This document shows, piece after piece, positions 16,112 through 23,512 of a stretch of DNA of 44,104 nt. Made by a program: the position numbers and the translations under genes. Position 1 is the stretch's first letter. Every line of letters begins with the position of its first letter. The DNA is from Clostridiales bacterium (lineage in GTDB: Bacteria > Bacillota > Clostridia > Saccharofermentanales > Saccharofermentanaceae). The notes under the pieces are model-generated. The model saw only the letters and a list, made by a program, of their open reading frames with translations, was not told the DNA's origin and searched no databases. The DNA lies in the NCBI GenBank assembly GCA_017513085.1, contig JAFWDK010000004.1:1-44104 (forward strand), in the 5' to 3' direction.

Positions 16112-16126
16112 GGAGACTGTGTGGAG
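16095..16126 (+). promoter_or_regulatory. leader hairpin overlapping the leader ORF
   Basis: CTCCACGCAG (16095-16104) pairs with CTGTGTGGAG (16117-16126), 10 bp with one G-U and a 12-nt loop. The right arm overlaps an alternative stem, GAGGAA (16124-16129) with TTCCTC (16139-16144), so the two are mutually exclusive. Confidence 0.55.
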
Positions 16127-16147
16127 GAAGAAATAGTTTTCCTCGAG

Positions 16148-16185
16148 CTTTGCTTCTAAAGTCATTTCAACTATAAGGAGCAAAG
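16148..16185 (+). promoter_or_regulatory. hairpin covering the Shine-Dalgarno sequence of the MFS gene
   Basis: CTTTGCTTCT (16148-16157) pairs with AGGAGCAAAG (16176-16185), 10 bp with one G-U and an 18-nt loop. The right arm contains the AGGAG ribosome binding site that serves ATG 16188, so translation of the exporter should be blocked when the hairpin forms. Confidence 0.6.
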
Positions 16186-16187
16186 AT

Positions 16188-17483
16188 ATGAATAACGAAA
16201 TAGAAAATACTAAGAAGAACCCGCTTCGGGATTTCTATGTCCTTTGGAGCACGCAGAGCCTGTCCCATCTGGGATCAAGCATCTCCGCATTTGCGCTGAC
16301 GCTGTGGCTCTACGACAAGACCGGATCCACTCTGGGTACGGCGGCGTTGACGATCTGTACGTATGCACCCTACGTGATCATGAGCATTTTCGCGGGTGCA
16401 CTTACTGACCGGTTCAATAAGAAAAAGACCATGCTGGTGTGCGACACGCTTGCAGCACTGTGCACTGTTACAGTGTTACTTCTGTATATGACAGATACGC
16501 TTTCTGTCTGGCATCTTTATGCGGTCAATATTTTTTCCGGGCTGATGAATACAGTACAGCAGCCGGCATCGGAAGTGACGATGACCTTGATCGTGCCAAA
16601 GGCATATTATCAGAAGATCAGCGCCATGAATTCGCTGACCCGCTCACTGAATTCCATTCTGCACCCGCTGATCGCCACGGCACTTTACGGGCTGGTTGGC
16701 ATGAACGTCGTATTTGCACTGGATCTTCTCACCTTTGCCACTGCTTTTGTGGCACTTCTGGGTTTCGTTCGGATCCCAGAAAAACCAAGTGAGAAGAAAG
16801 AGAGTACGATCACCCTTGCCAAAGAGGGACTTCAGTTTCTTAAGAAAACGCCTCTGGTGTTTTCTCTGATCCTGTTTATGTCCGGTGTAAACTTAGTGGC
16901 CTCTGCCTTTGATGCGACGCTATACGGATATGTGATCCCGAACCCGAAAGGCGGAAAAGGCGTGCTGGGTATCGTAACTGCCTGTTCCGGTATCGCGATG
17001 GTCATCGGAAGTCTTATCGTATCGAAGATGCCGAAACCAAAAGACCGGGTAAGAGTTGTCTATGTAACGATGCTGATCTCCTTAAGCGTGGAGAATTATG
17101 TTCTGGCATTCTCGAGAGAGCCGGTCTTGTGGTGTTTGGGACAGATCGTCGGATGGATATTGGTTCCGGTAATGAGCGCGAATCTGGACGTGGTCCTTCG
17201 AAATATCATCCCCGTGGAACTGCAGGGCAGAGTCTATGCATGCCGGAATACTTTCCAGTTCTTCACGATTCCGATCGGCCTTTTTCTCGGCGGACTGATG
17301 GTCGATCACGTATGTGAACCCTTCATGGCAAGACACGCTTATTCCGAAGTGCTGACAATACTTTTCGGATCGGGAAAAGGATCCGGGGCGGCGCTCATGA
17401 TGGGCATACTGGGACTTTCTGGAACCATACATTGCCTGGTTTTCGGAGCGAGATTAAAGAAGTATCATTATAGTGATTCGTAA
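16188..17483 (+). CDS. MFS efflux transporter (MefA/MFS_3-like)
   Basis: A 431-residue membrane protein with about 12 TM segments. It starts FYVLWSTQSLSHLGSSISAFALTLW and carries the MFS motif-A-like loop GALTDRFNKKKTM after TM2. This start and the NQ-x-S-LG-S pattern resemble the MefA-type macrolide exporters and EntS-like MFS_3 proteins of Gram-positives. They expel drugs or siderophores by proton antiport. The AGGAG site is 7 nt upstream and lies in a hairpin. Together with the leader ORF at 16073-16111 this suggests induction by ribosome pausing. The transported compound cannot be told from sequence. Confidence 0.88.
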   Translation: MNNEIENTKKNPLRDFYVLWSTQSLSHLGSSISAFALTLWLYDKTGSTLGTAALTICTYAPYVIMSIFAGALTDRFNKKKTMLVCDTLAALCTVTVLLLYMTDTLSVWHLYAVNIFSGLMNTVQQPASEVTMTLIVPKAYYQKISAMNSLTRSLNSILHPLIATALYGLVGMNVVFALDLLTFATAFVALLGFVRIPEKPSEKKESTITLAKEGLQFLKKTPLVFSLILFMSGVNLVASAFDATLYGYVIPNPKGGKGVLGIVTACSGIAMVIGSLIVSKMPKPKDRVRVVYVTMLISLSVENYVLAFSREPVLWCLGQIVGWILVPVMSANLDVVLRNIIPVELQGRVYACRNTFQFFTIPIGLFLGGLMVDHVCEPFMARHAYSEVLTILFGSGKGSGAALMMGILGLSGTIHCLVFGARLKKYHYSDS

Positions 17484-17533
17484 TGCGCAATGCGTAGAAG
17501 CAGATCCGATCGCCAACGAGTAATAGAGGCAGT

Positions 17534-18109
17534 ATGCAGACAAGAAAACTGACAATTGAAGAAATACGGGAAGTCTACGAGAAATATCTCTACTACGATT
17601 TCCCTGATGATGAGCGAAAACCACTTTCCCGGATCGAACAGTCGATCCGGGAAGGCCGGTACCTCTGCGCCGGTGCTTTTGACGAGGACGGAGGATTCCT
17701 CGCCTATGCTTTCTTTGTTTTCGAGAAAGATGTCTGTCTTCTGGACTACTATGCGGTGGTGCCGGAAATGCGGGGGAAAGGGATCGGCTCGGCGTTCTTG
17801 AAAGAGGCGGTGAACCATGCAGGCTTTGGAACGAACATTATCGAGATCGAAGACCCGGATGCAGGTGATACGGACAAGGAGAAAATGGCCAGGAAGCGAC
17901 GTCTCGATTTCTATCTGAACGCGGGATGTGTGAATACTCATGTGCACGTTCTGGTTTTCGGCGTGGAATATCTTCTTCTGGAATATCCGGTGAACACGGT
18001 GCACAGTGGCAAGGAGATCACGGATGGATATTTTTCCATCTACCGCTCGATCCTTCCGAAGAAAATGTACGAAGCGAATATATCGCTTTTGGACATTGGG
18101 GCGAAATAA
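17534..18109 (+). CDS. GNAT-family N-acetyltransferase
   Basis: A 191-residue protein with GAGG before the ATG. The acetyl-CoA site is canonical: VVPEMRGKGIGSAFLKEAV (about residues 77-95). The core strand ahead of it (CLLDYYAVVPE) and the following helix-strand (IIEIEDPDAG) also match. A C-terminal part from about residue 130 (CVNTHVHVLVFGVEYLLLEYP) is longer than the minimal fold. It is unlinked to the MFS gene by any overlap (50 nt gap) but on the same strand. The acceptor is unknown. Confidence 0.88.
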   Translation: MQTRKLTIEEIREVYEKYLYYDFPDDERKPLSRIEQSIREGRYLCAGAFDEDGGFLAYAFFVFEKDVCLLDYYAVVPEMRGKGIGSAFLKEAVNHAGFGTNIIEIEDPDAGDTDKEKMARKRRLDFYLNAGCVNTHVHVLVFGVEYLLLEYPVNTVHSGKEITDGYFSIYRSILPKKMYEANISLLDIGAK

Positions 18110-18127
18110 CTGAAAAACCGGTGGATA

Positions 18128-18136
18128 TGGTACAAT
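18128..18136 (+). promoter_or_regulatory. extended -10 promoter of the 18207 gene
   Basis: TGG-TACAAT ends at 18136, about 70 nt before the start codon. No clear -35 was found. Confidence 0.5.
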
Positions 18137-18163
18137 GGTTTTAGAAGACTAGATACAGTTTGC

Positions 18164-18180
18164 ATGTCATACAATGACAT
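18164..18180. promoter_or_regulatory. perfect dyad just downstream of the promoter, possible operator
   Basis: ATGTCAT (18164-18170) and ATGACAT (18174-18180) are complementary around ACA. It lies about 20-35 nt after the likely transcription start, where a repressor would block elongation. It shares ATGTCA/TGACAT with the 971-999 dyad. Confidence 0.45.
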
Positions 18181-18206
18181 TTTAACGAGTCAGTAGAAGG
18201 TGGAAT

Positions 18207-18551
18207 ATGACCAAAACATTAAATAAATATGTTGCTTTTCTACTAATAGTTTCTTTTGTTTTGTCTCTAGGATCTGTGGTTAATGCTAATCAAATCAATT
18301 CGGTTGCGTATAAATATGCTCATTCTGCATATATTAGCTGTGATTCCGGTCCCAATTCGCAATATGAAGATGAAGTTCTTTTGCATATGTATACAAGTAC
18401 TGTCTGGGGTGATAGTGGAGGACCGCTGGTAAAAACGGCTTCAGGAAGCATTCAGTATGTTATTGGCATATTAGCTGGAGGTTCAGGATACTATTCATAT
18501 TTTACGAAGGCATCCAACATTTTGTCAGCAATGAATGGATGGATATATTAA
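18207..18551 (+). CDS. secreted mini-protein with only the C-terminal part of a trypsin-like protease
   Basis: A 114-residue protein with a clean signal peptide (KYVAFLLIVSFVLSLGSVVNA, cut near residue 28). It passes almost directly to the C-terminal half of a chymotrypsin-fold protease, with the nucleophile motif WGDSGGPLV and the following strands IQYVIGILAGG. The His and Asp of the triad, which lie in the first 100 or so residues of a normal protease, are absent. It therefore looks like an internal deletion that left signal peptide and Ser domain in frame, or a specialised non-catalytic form. AGAAGGTGG precedes the ATG. It is AT-rich compared with its neighbours. Its stop codon overlaps the next start. 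Confidence 0.7.
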   Translation: MTKTLNKYVAFLLIVSFVLSLGSVVNANQINSVAYKYAHSAYISCDSGPNSQYEDEVLLHMYTSTVWGDSGGPLVKTASGSIQYVIGILAGGSGYYSYFTKASNILSAMNGWIY

Positions 18552-19069
18552 TGAACAGATACATTGAGGACACTAGAATAAAGATATCTTTTGTAGTTTT
18601 GCTATCTATATGTTTGTTGGTATTACCCAGTTGTAGTCGTGCGCCCTATAAAGATAAATCATACAGAAAAATCACTCCTTCAGAAGAAATTTCTGTAGAG
18701 TACTCATTATTGCATCAAGACGGCCAGATACTAAAAATCAAGTTCTTTAATCATTCTGGCAAAAGCTATTCCTATGGAAATGGTTATTACGTTGAATATG
18801 ATTATAAGGGTGAATGGTATACGATACCAACAGACAAAGTGTGGGGATTGATCGGGAATAGTTATGTAGCAGGACGGGAAATCGTCAATACGTACGATAC
18901 AAGAGAAATGTATGGACAATTATCTGATGGACATTACCGTTTCATCCAAACAGTCATACTATATGATTATGAGGACGGAGAAGAAATCGGTAAAAATACA
19001 TACGATATTGCCGTTGAATTCTATCTAGAGAAAGAAAATAGCTTTTTCGGGAGGTATGATGAAGTTTGA
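18551..19069 (+). CDS. lipoprotein with a bacterial Ig-like (Big_14-like) domain
   Basis: ATG 18551 shares its first base with the preceding stop codon, so translation is probably coupled; an in-frame ATG at 18539 is possible. The 172-residue protein has a lipoprotein signal with lipobox LLVLPSC, so Cys near residue 28 would be lipidated and the protein anchored outside the membrane. The mature part has strands KIKFFNHSGKSYSYGNGYYVEY and later YGQLSDGHYRFIQTV. This matches the pattern of Firmicutes immunoglobulin-like domains of the Big_14 type. The function is unknown. With the protease remnant it forms a short AT-rich insert. Confidence 0.78.
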   Translation: MNRYIEDTRIKISFVVLLSICLLVLPSCSRAPYKDKSYRKITPSEEISVEYSLLHQDGQILKIKFFNHSGKSYSYGNGYYVEYDYKGEWYTIPTDKVWGLIGNSYVAGREIVNTYDTREMYGQLSDGHYRFIQTVILYDYEDGEEIGKNTYDIAVEFYLEKENSFFGRYDEV

Positions 19070-19122
19070 TATTTGATTAGACTTGAACCACGAGACAAAT
19101 ACAAGATAGACGAGGAACGAAC

Positions 19123-20313
19123 ATGAAACTGTTTTTATGCGGTGGCGGCTGTGGTAAGCAGACTGAGGCGGTCATCAAGGTATTTAACGCGGTCATCGAT
19201 CACGAGAAGCCGCTTCTTTATATTCCACTTGCTATGGATGAGAAAGAACACACCTATGACGACTGCTATGAGTGGGTCAAAGGTGAACTGGCGGAGGTTG
19301 AAGTGCCATCCATAGACATGGTCCGTTCTTACGAAAAACTGGCTGCGAAAAACCTTTCTGACTATGGTGCGGTCTTTATCGGCGGAGGCAATACCTTCGA
19401 GCTTCTAAAAGGCATCAAGGACAGCGGTGCTTTTGGAAAGATGGAAGAGTATATCCGAAACGACGGCGTCGTATTTGGCGGTTCGGCGGGTGCAATCATT
19501 TTCGGTAAAGACATCATGACGGCGATCGCGATGGATCCGAACGACTGTAATCTTCAGGATACAGCGGGCTTCAATGTGCTAGACGATTGCTCGATTTTTG
19601 CGCATTACACCAATGAGTGGAGCCCGGAAGCACACGAGCGCTTTACGGAGTTCATGGAGAAATACTCTTCCGAGAACGAGGCGATATATGCCCTTCCTGA
19701 AGAAGACACGATCTTTATCGATGGAGGCCATGTCCAGGTGATCGGAGACAGACCGTACTACTTCTTTGAAAACGGCAACCGCGAAGAGAAGATGGCGGAA
19801 CTTCGAAACGAACTTAAGGATAATGAGTGGCCTTTACAATACATTGACCATGATCGATGGATTGCCAGAGGCATTGTTTTCGACGATCAGGGCAACTTCT
19901 ATTTTGTCCGTGCCGAGCGCGATGATCTCTTCGGAAAAGCAACCATGATCGAAACTCCCGGTGGTGGTGTGGAGAAAGGCGAGAACCTGAACATGGCGAT
20001 CCGCAGAGAACTAAGTGAAGAACTGGGCGTCGAGGTAGACGTGATCTGCAAGCTCGGAGTGGTCAGTGATTACTACAACGTCATCCACAGACATAACCTG
20101 AGCAACTATTTTCTGTGCAAAGTGAAGTCTTTCGGCGAGAAGCACTTAACGGAAGATGAGATCAATGATTTCCATCTTTCCACGTTGAAACTGACCTTTG
20201 ATGAAGCAGTTGCCGAGTATGAGAAACGCAAGGAAACACCCATCGGAAGACTGGTGGCGAACCGAGAGCTTCCGGTACTTATGAGAGCGAAAGCGATCAT
20301 CGATAGTTTGTGA
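19123..20313 (+). CDS. peptidase S51 (peptidase E-like) fused to a Nudix hydrolase
   Basis: A 396-residue cytosolic protein of two enzymes. The first about 225 residues are a peptidase E-like S51 domain with FIGGGNTFELL and the nucleophile elbow GGSAGA (Ser121). The family cleaves Asp-X dipeptides or acts on related small substrates such as cyanophycin. Residues about 235-396 are a Nudix domain. The Nudix box begins GGGVEKGE (from residue 280) and continues RRELSEELGV, with the RE and EE residues that bind metal. Such domains hydrolyse nucleoside diphosphate-linked compounds. No frameshift or stop separates the two, so the fusion is real in this sequence. The next gene starts 6 nt downstream. 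Confidence 0.9.
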   Translation: MKLFLCGGGCGKQTEAVIKVFNAVIDHEKPLLYIPLAMDEKEHTYDDCYEWVKGELAEVEVPSIDMVRSYEKLAAKNLSDYGAVFIGGGNTFELLKGIKDSGAFGKMEEYIRNDGVVFGGSAGAIIFGKDIMTAIAMDPNDCNLQDTAGFNVLDDCSIFAHYTNEWSPEAHERFTEFMEKYSSENEAIYALPEEDTIFIDGGHVQVIGDRPYYFFENGNREEKMAELRNELKDNEWPLQYIDHDRWIARGIVFDDQGNFYFVRAERDDLFGKATMIETPGGGVEKGENLNMAIRRELSEELGVEVDVICKLGVVSDYYNVIHRHNLSNYFLCKVKSFGEKHLTEDEINDFHLSTLKLTFDEAVAEYEKRKETPIGRLVANRELPVLMRAKAIIDSL

Positions 20314-20319
20314 GGCATT

Positions 20320-21624
20320 ATGAAAAAAGTATTGGAAACCGAAAGACTTTTCCTTCGGGAGATGACCATGAGTGATCTGGATGCGCTGTATGCGGTGCTC
20401 GGTGATCCGGAGATCATGCAGCACTACCCGTATTCCTTCGATGAGGAGCGTGTGCGCGGATGGATCGAGCGGAACATGAACCGCTACGAGAATGACGGAT
20501 TCGGCCTTTGGGCGGTCTGCCTGAAAGAGACAGGTGAGATGATCGGGGACTGTGGCCTGACGCTGCAGAATATCGATGGCACGATGCTTCCGGAGATCGG
20601 TTATCATATCCGCAAAGACCAGCAGCATAGAGGCTATGCGAAAGAAGCCGCCGCTGCAGTTCGCGACTGGGCGTTTTCAAATACGGAGTATCCTGCACTT
20701 TATTCCTACTGCAAATACACCAATGTGGGTTCTTTTAAAACAGCCGAATCCATCGGTATGCATTTTGAAAAAGAGTACCCGGATGAAGCCAATAAGATCA
20801 CTCGTGTTTCGGTCATCCGAAGAGAAGATATGGAAGAGATAAAACTGCCTGAAGGCATAAAGAAAAGGATTGAAGGAAAGACTTACACCATGGATGACAT
20901 GGGCAAATCCGGATCGAAGGTCCTGATCTTCGACGATGCTGTCCTGAAGATCGTGAAGTTCCGGCAGAGAAACGAAGAAGTCATCAAGATGTTGAGATGG
21001 CTGGAAGGAAAAGTTCCTGCCCCGCGGGTGCTTGCATACGAAAAGGATGGCGAGTACCAGTATCTTCTTATGAGTAAGGTAAACGGCACGATGAGCTGCG
21101 ATCCGTATTACATGAAGCACCCGGATGAAATGATCCGTGCACTTGCGGACGGCTTGAAACTTCTCTGGAGTGTAGACATTTCCGACTGCCCGAGGGTGAT
21201 GGATCTGGATGTGGAACTGAAAGAGGCAAGATACCGTGTGGAGAATGGTCTGGTGGATCTGGACGATGCAGAACCGGACACTTACGGTGAAGGCGGATTC
21301 AAAGATCCGGCGGATCTTCTTTTCTGGCTGAAGACGCATCGGCCTTCCTGTGAAAAGGTGCTTTCCCATGGAGATTACTGTTTGCCGAATGTGTTTATCG
21401 AAAATGGAAAGTTCTGTGGCTTTATTGATCTTCCTGAGGCAGGCATCGCCGATAAGTGGAGAGATATCGCACTTTGCTACCGGAGCCTCAAGCATAACGC
21501 TGAAGGGACCTTTGGCGGTGCGGTGTATCCGGACATCGATCCGAACAAGCTTTTTACCGAGCTGGGAATTGAACCGGATTGGGAGAAGATCAATTACTAC
21601 ATCCTGCTGGATGAACTGTTTTGA
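20320..21624 (+). CDS. GNAT acetyltransferase fused to an APH(3')-type phosphotransferase
   Basis: A 434-residue fusion. Residues 1-165 are a RimJ/RimL-like GNAT domain (LETERLFLREMTM; acetyl-CoA loop DQQHRGYAKEAA). From about 170 it is an aminoglycoside phosphotransferase: ATP-site Lys in AVLKIVKF and Glu in RNEEV, then MLRWLEGKVPAPRVL, SIDISDCP-like VDISDCPRV, catalytic HGD (350-352) and FIDLPEAGIADKWRDIAL (Asp370). It ends in WEKINYYILLDELF, nearly the ending I recall for APH(3')-IIIa. This links an acetylating and a phosphorylating domain, in the same sense as the staphylococcal AAC(6')-APH(2'') enzyme but with another pair of families. The real substrate is unknown. It starts 6 nt after the S51-Nudix gene with GTGAGG upstream. 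Confidence 0.9.
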   Translation: MKKVLETERLFLREMTMSDLDALYAVLGDPEIMQHYPYSFDEERVRGWIERNMNRYENDGFGLWAVCLKETGEMIGDCGLTLQNIDGTMLPEIGYHIRKDQQHRGYAKEAAAAVRDWAFSNTEYPALYSYCKYTNVGSFKTAESIGMHFEKEYPDEANKITRVSVIRREDMEEIKLPEGIKKRIEGKTYTMDDMGKSGSKVLIFDDAVLKIVKFRQRNEEVIKMLRWLEGKVPAPRVLAYEKDGEYQYLLMSKVNGTMSCDPYYMKHPDEMIRALADGLKLLWSVDISDCPRVMDLDVELKEARYRVENGLVDLDDAEPDTYGEGGFKDPADLLFWLKTHRPSCEKVLSHGDYCLPNVFIENGKFCGFIDLPEAGIADKWRDIALCYRSLKHNAEGTFGGAVYPDIDPNKLFTELGIEPDWEKINYYILLDELF

Positions 21625-21787
21625 CTTTTGTGAGCAAAAGCAGTATTACAATGCGATCTCTAAATCCCATGTCAATGGAAATTCGAATGTCTTCATTGAG
21701 TTTGTCCTGGACATGATCGATAAGGTGCTGGATGACATCGGACGAAGAAGAAATAACGGGGAGATAAGAAAGAATCAGGAGGAGAAT
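21623..21787 (+). pseudogene. C-terminal fragment of a Fic-family protein
   Basis: Between the phosphotransferase stop and the next ribosome binding site, one frame is open without a start codon. It reads EQKQYYNAISKSHVNGNS, then NVFIEFVLDMIDKVLDDI. This is the pattern at the end of Fic-family (AMPylation) proteins, where YY-x-A-x-x-x-S and FIEFML are conserved. The catalytic HPFxxGNGR region is absent and there is no ribosome binding site, so only the tail of a former gene remains. The frame runs into the S51 gene at 21788 but that gene has its own strong ribosome binding site. Confidence 0.65.
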
Positions 21788-22522
21788 ATGAGAAGCATAC
21801 TGACAAGTTATCTTGGAGGAGCAAACCGTGTCGGGGAGAAGCGGGTCCCTGCAGTCCTTGTCGAAGCCAATGGGCTTTTGAGGAAGATTCAGGAATTCTG
21901 GCCGGAGAATGCGAGAGTACTCATGATTTGTGCGTCACCGGACGATCATGAGAAGAACGATGCTGTCTCTTCCTGCTATCGGCAGTCGCTGTCCATGAGT
22001 GAACTTTCGTACTCGAGTCTGGAGATGTGTGATGACAGAAATGAATCTTCTGTGGACCTTCTCGGGGAGAAAGATGTGATCATCCTGACCGGAGGACATG
22101 TTCCGACGCAGAATGCGTTTTTTAAGAAGATCGGTCTTAAAGAGAAACTACAGGACTTCGACGGGCTTCTTCTGGCTTGGAGCGCGGGGTCGATGAACTG
22201 CGCGGAAACTGTTTATGCGGGGCCGGAACTGCCGGGTGAATCGGTCGATCCGGACTATCAACGCTGGATATCCGGACTGGGTCTTACCGGGATCAACATC
22301 TGGCCGCATTTTCAACATCTTCGAAATGAAATGCTCGATGGAAGAAGACTTCTCGAAGATATCACGTACGAAGATTCAATGGGACATGAGTTTATCGCCC
22401 TGAACGATGGAAGCTATATCCTGATCGAAGAAGGAAAAGAAACAATCTTCGGCGAAGCATACAGCATAAAAAACGCCCGGCTGGAATTACTCTGCCGGGA
22501 CGGTGATCACCTGGCTCTCTAG
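21788..22522 (+). CDS. peptidase S51 (peptidase E-like), stand-alone
   Basis: The start is ATG 21788 with AGGAGGAG 3-5 nt upstream; the open frame continues further upstream but belongs to the Fic remnant. A 244-residue protein with the S51 order: start SILTSYLGGANRVG, VLMICASPDD, IILTGGHVPTQNAFF and the nucleophile elbow AWSAGSMNCA (Ser132). It has no signal peptide. It differs clearly from the S51 domain of the S51-Nudix fusion, so the two are not a recent duplication. Asp-dipeptidase or related amidase activity is likely. A hairpin terminator begins within its last codons. Confidence 0.9.
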   Translation: MRSILTSYLGGANRVGEKRVPAVLVEANGLLRKIQEFWPENARVLMICASPDDHEKNDAVSSCYRQSLSMSELSYSSLEMCDDRNESSVDLLGEKDVIILTGGHVPTQNAFFKKIGLKEKLQDFDGLLLAWSAGSMNCAETVYAGPELPGESVDPDYQRWISGLGLTGINIWPHFQHLRNEMLDGRRLLEDITYEDSMGHEFIALNDGSYILIEEGKETIFGEAYSIKNARLELLCRDGDHLAL

Positions 22523-22542
22523 GCGAAAGCCAGGGTCTTTTT
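22510..22542 (+). terminator. terminator of the S51 gene
   Basis: CCTGGC (22510-22515) pairs with GCCAGG (22529-22534), followed by GTCTTTTT. The left arm overlaps the last codons of the gene. Confidence 0.75.
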
Positions 22543-22556
22543 CATATTGAGACCAA

Positions 22557-23465
22557 TCACTTGTTATACGATTCGGTGATCTCTTTACAGTTCTTAAGGA
22601 AATCGATATTCAGCCGTCTCAGACGATACGACAGATAACGGAGGATCAGATTGACCTTGGCAGGATCGGTCTGCACCATTTCTTCTAGATCTTCCGGATA
22701 AATGACCTCGATGCGGGTGTCGTCCGTTTCGGAAACGGCGGTGACACTCCTGGGTCCGCCTGTTGCCATTTCCACTTCACCGAAGAAGGAGATCGCATTC
22801 AGTTCCGATGTCTTTGCTTCGTTCTCTTCTCCGCAGTTGGTATACAGACCGACGGTTCCACGCTGCAATACGAACATGCAGTCTTCTGTCTCGCCTTCGT
22901 TATAGACGATCGTATCTTTCTCGAAGACCTCGGTCCTGTCGGATAATGTACCGAAGAGTTCTACCAGTTCGGAACGAAGCGCGTCTTCGTTCGGTTCGCT
23001 GACCGCATTCTTGTTAGTCTGATACATGCTGATATGCTTCTTGATCTTGGAGAAGAAGGATTCACTCTGTGTATTTGCCGTGGTTCCCCGCGCCTCTTTC
23101 AGTAGCGCTTCGGACTCATTATAATCGTCGGTCATGAGTTGGATCCTTTTTCCGATATGCTTCATGAGCTCGAAGACCTGTTCCGGATTCTCTTCGAAAA
23201 AAGTACTCATTTCATCTGCCGGGATCTCGATCACATTTACATTTCCAACGGCGACTACCGTTGCATTTCTGGGATAGGCTTCGAGGATCGCCATCTCGCC
23301 GAAGTATTCGCCCGGTTCAAGGACCGCGATGCGGAACGGATTATTCTTCTCGTAATTGGCGTATACACCTGCTTTTCCTTCTGTGAGAAGATAGAAACTC
23401 TTGCCGATATCACCCTCTTTGATGATCTCTTCACCATTCTTGAATGCCTTCTGCGATAAACTCAT
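22557..23465 (-). CDS. protein with two cyclic nucleotide-binding domains
   Basis: A 302-residue soluble protein with two cNMP-binding (CAP-type) domains and no DNA-binding helix-turn-helix or enzymatic domain. Domain 1 (about 1-115) has the phosphate-binding cassette GEYFGEMAILEAYPRNAT with Glu and Arg in place. Domain 2 (about 175-290) has SFFGEVEMATGGPRSVT, again with Glu and Arg. A linker of about 60 residues joins them. Similar proteins resemble the regulatory subunit of protein kinase A in layout. In bacteria their partner is not known to me. The minus-strand neighbour upstream is a membrane-anchored protein with a 75-nt gap. Confidence 0.88.
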   Translation of the reverse strand: MSLSQKAFKNGEEIIKEGDIGKSFYLLTEGKAGVYANYEKNNPFRIAVLEPGEYFGEMAILEAYPRNATVVAVGNVNVIEIPADEMSTFFEENPEQVFELMKHIGKRIQLMTDDYNESEALLKEARGTTANTQSESFFSKIKKHISMYQTNKNAVSEPNEDALRSELVELFGTLSDRTEVFEKDTIVYNEGETEDCMFVLQRGTVGLYTNCGEENEAKTSELNAISFFGEVEMATGGPRSVTAVSETDDTRIEVIYPEDLEEMVQTDPAKVNLILRYLSYRLRRLNIDFLKNCKEITESYNK

Positions 23466-23491
23466 ATTGCCAACCCCCTCAATACGGAATA

Positions 23492-23506
23492 AGACATCTC
23501 ATGTCT
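23492..23506. promoter_or_regulatory. dyad in the 5' leader of the double-cNMP gene
   Basis: AGACAT (23492-23497) and ATGTCT (23501-23506) are complementary around CTC, a few bases downstream of the minus-strand -10. It could be an operator. Confidence 0.4.
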
Positions 23507-23512
23507 GGTCTC

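Noticed and set aside
20677..21495. 272-codon minus-strand frame opposite the GNAT-APH gene
   Set aside because: The plus-strand product matches APH(3') residue by residue at the active site; the minus frame is a shadow.
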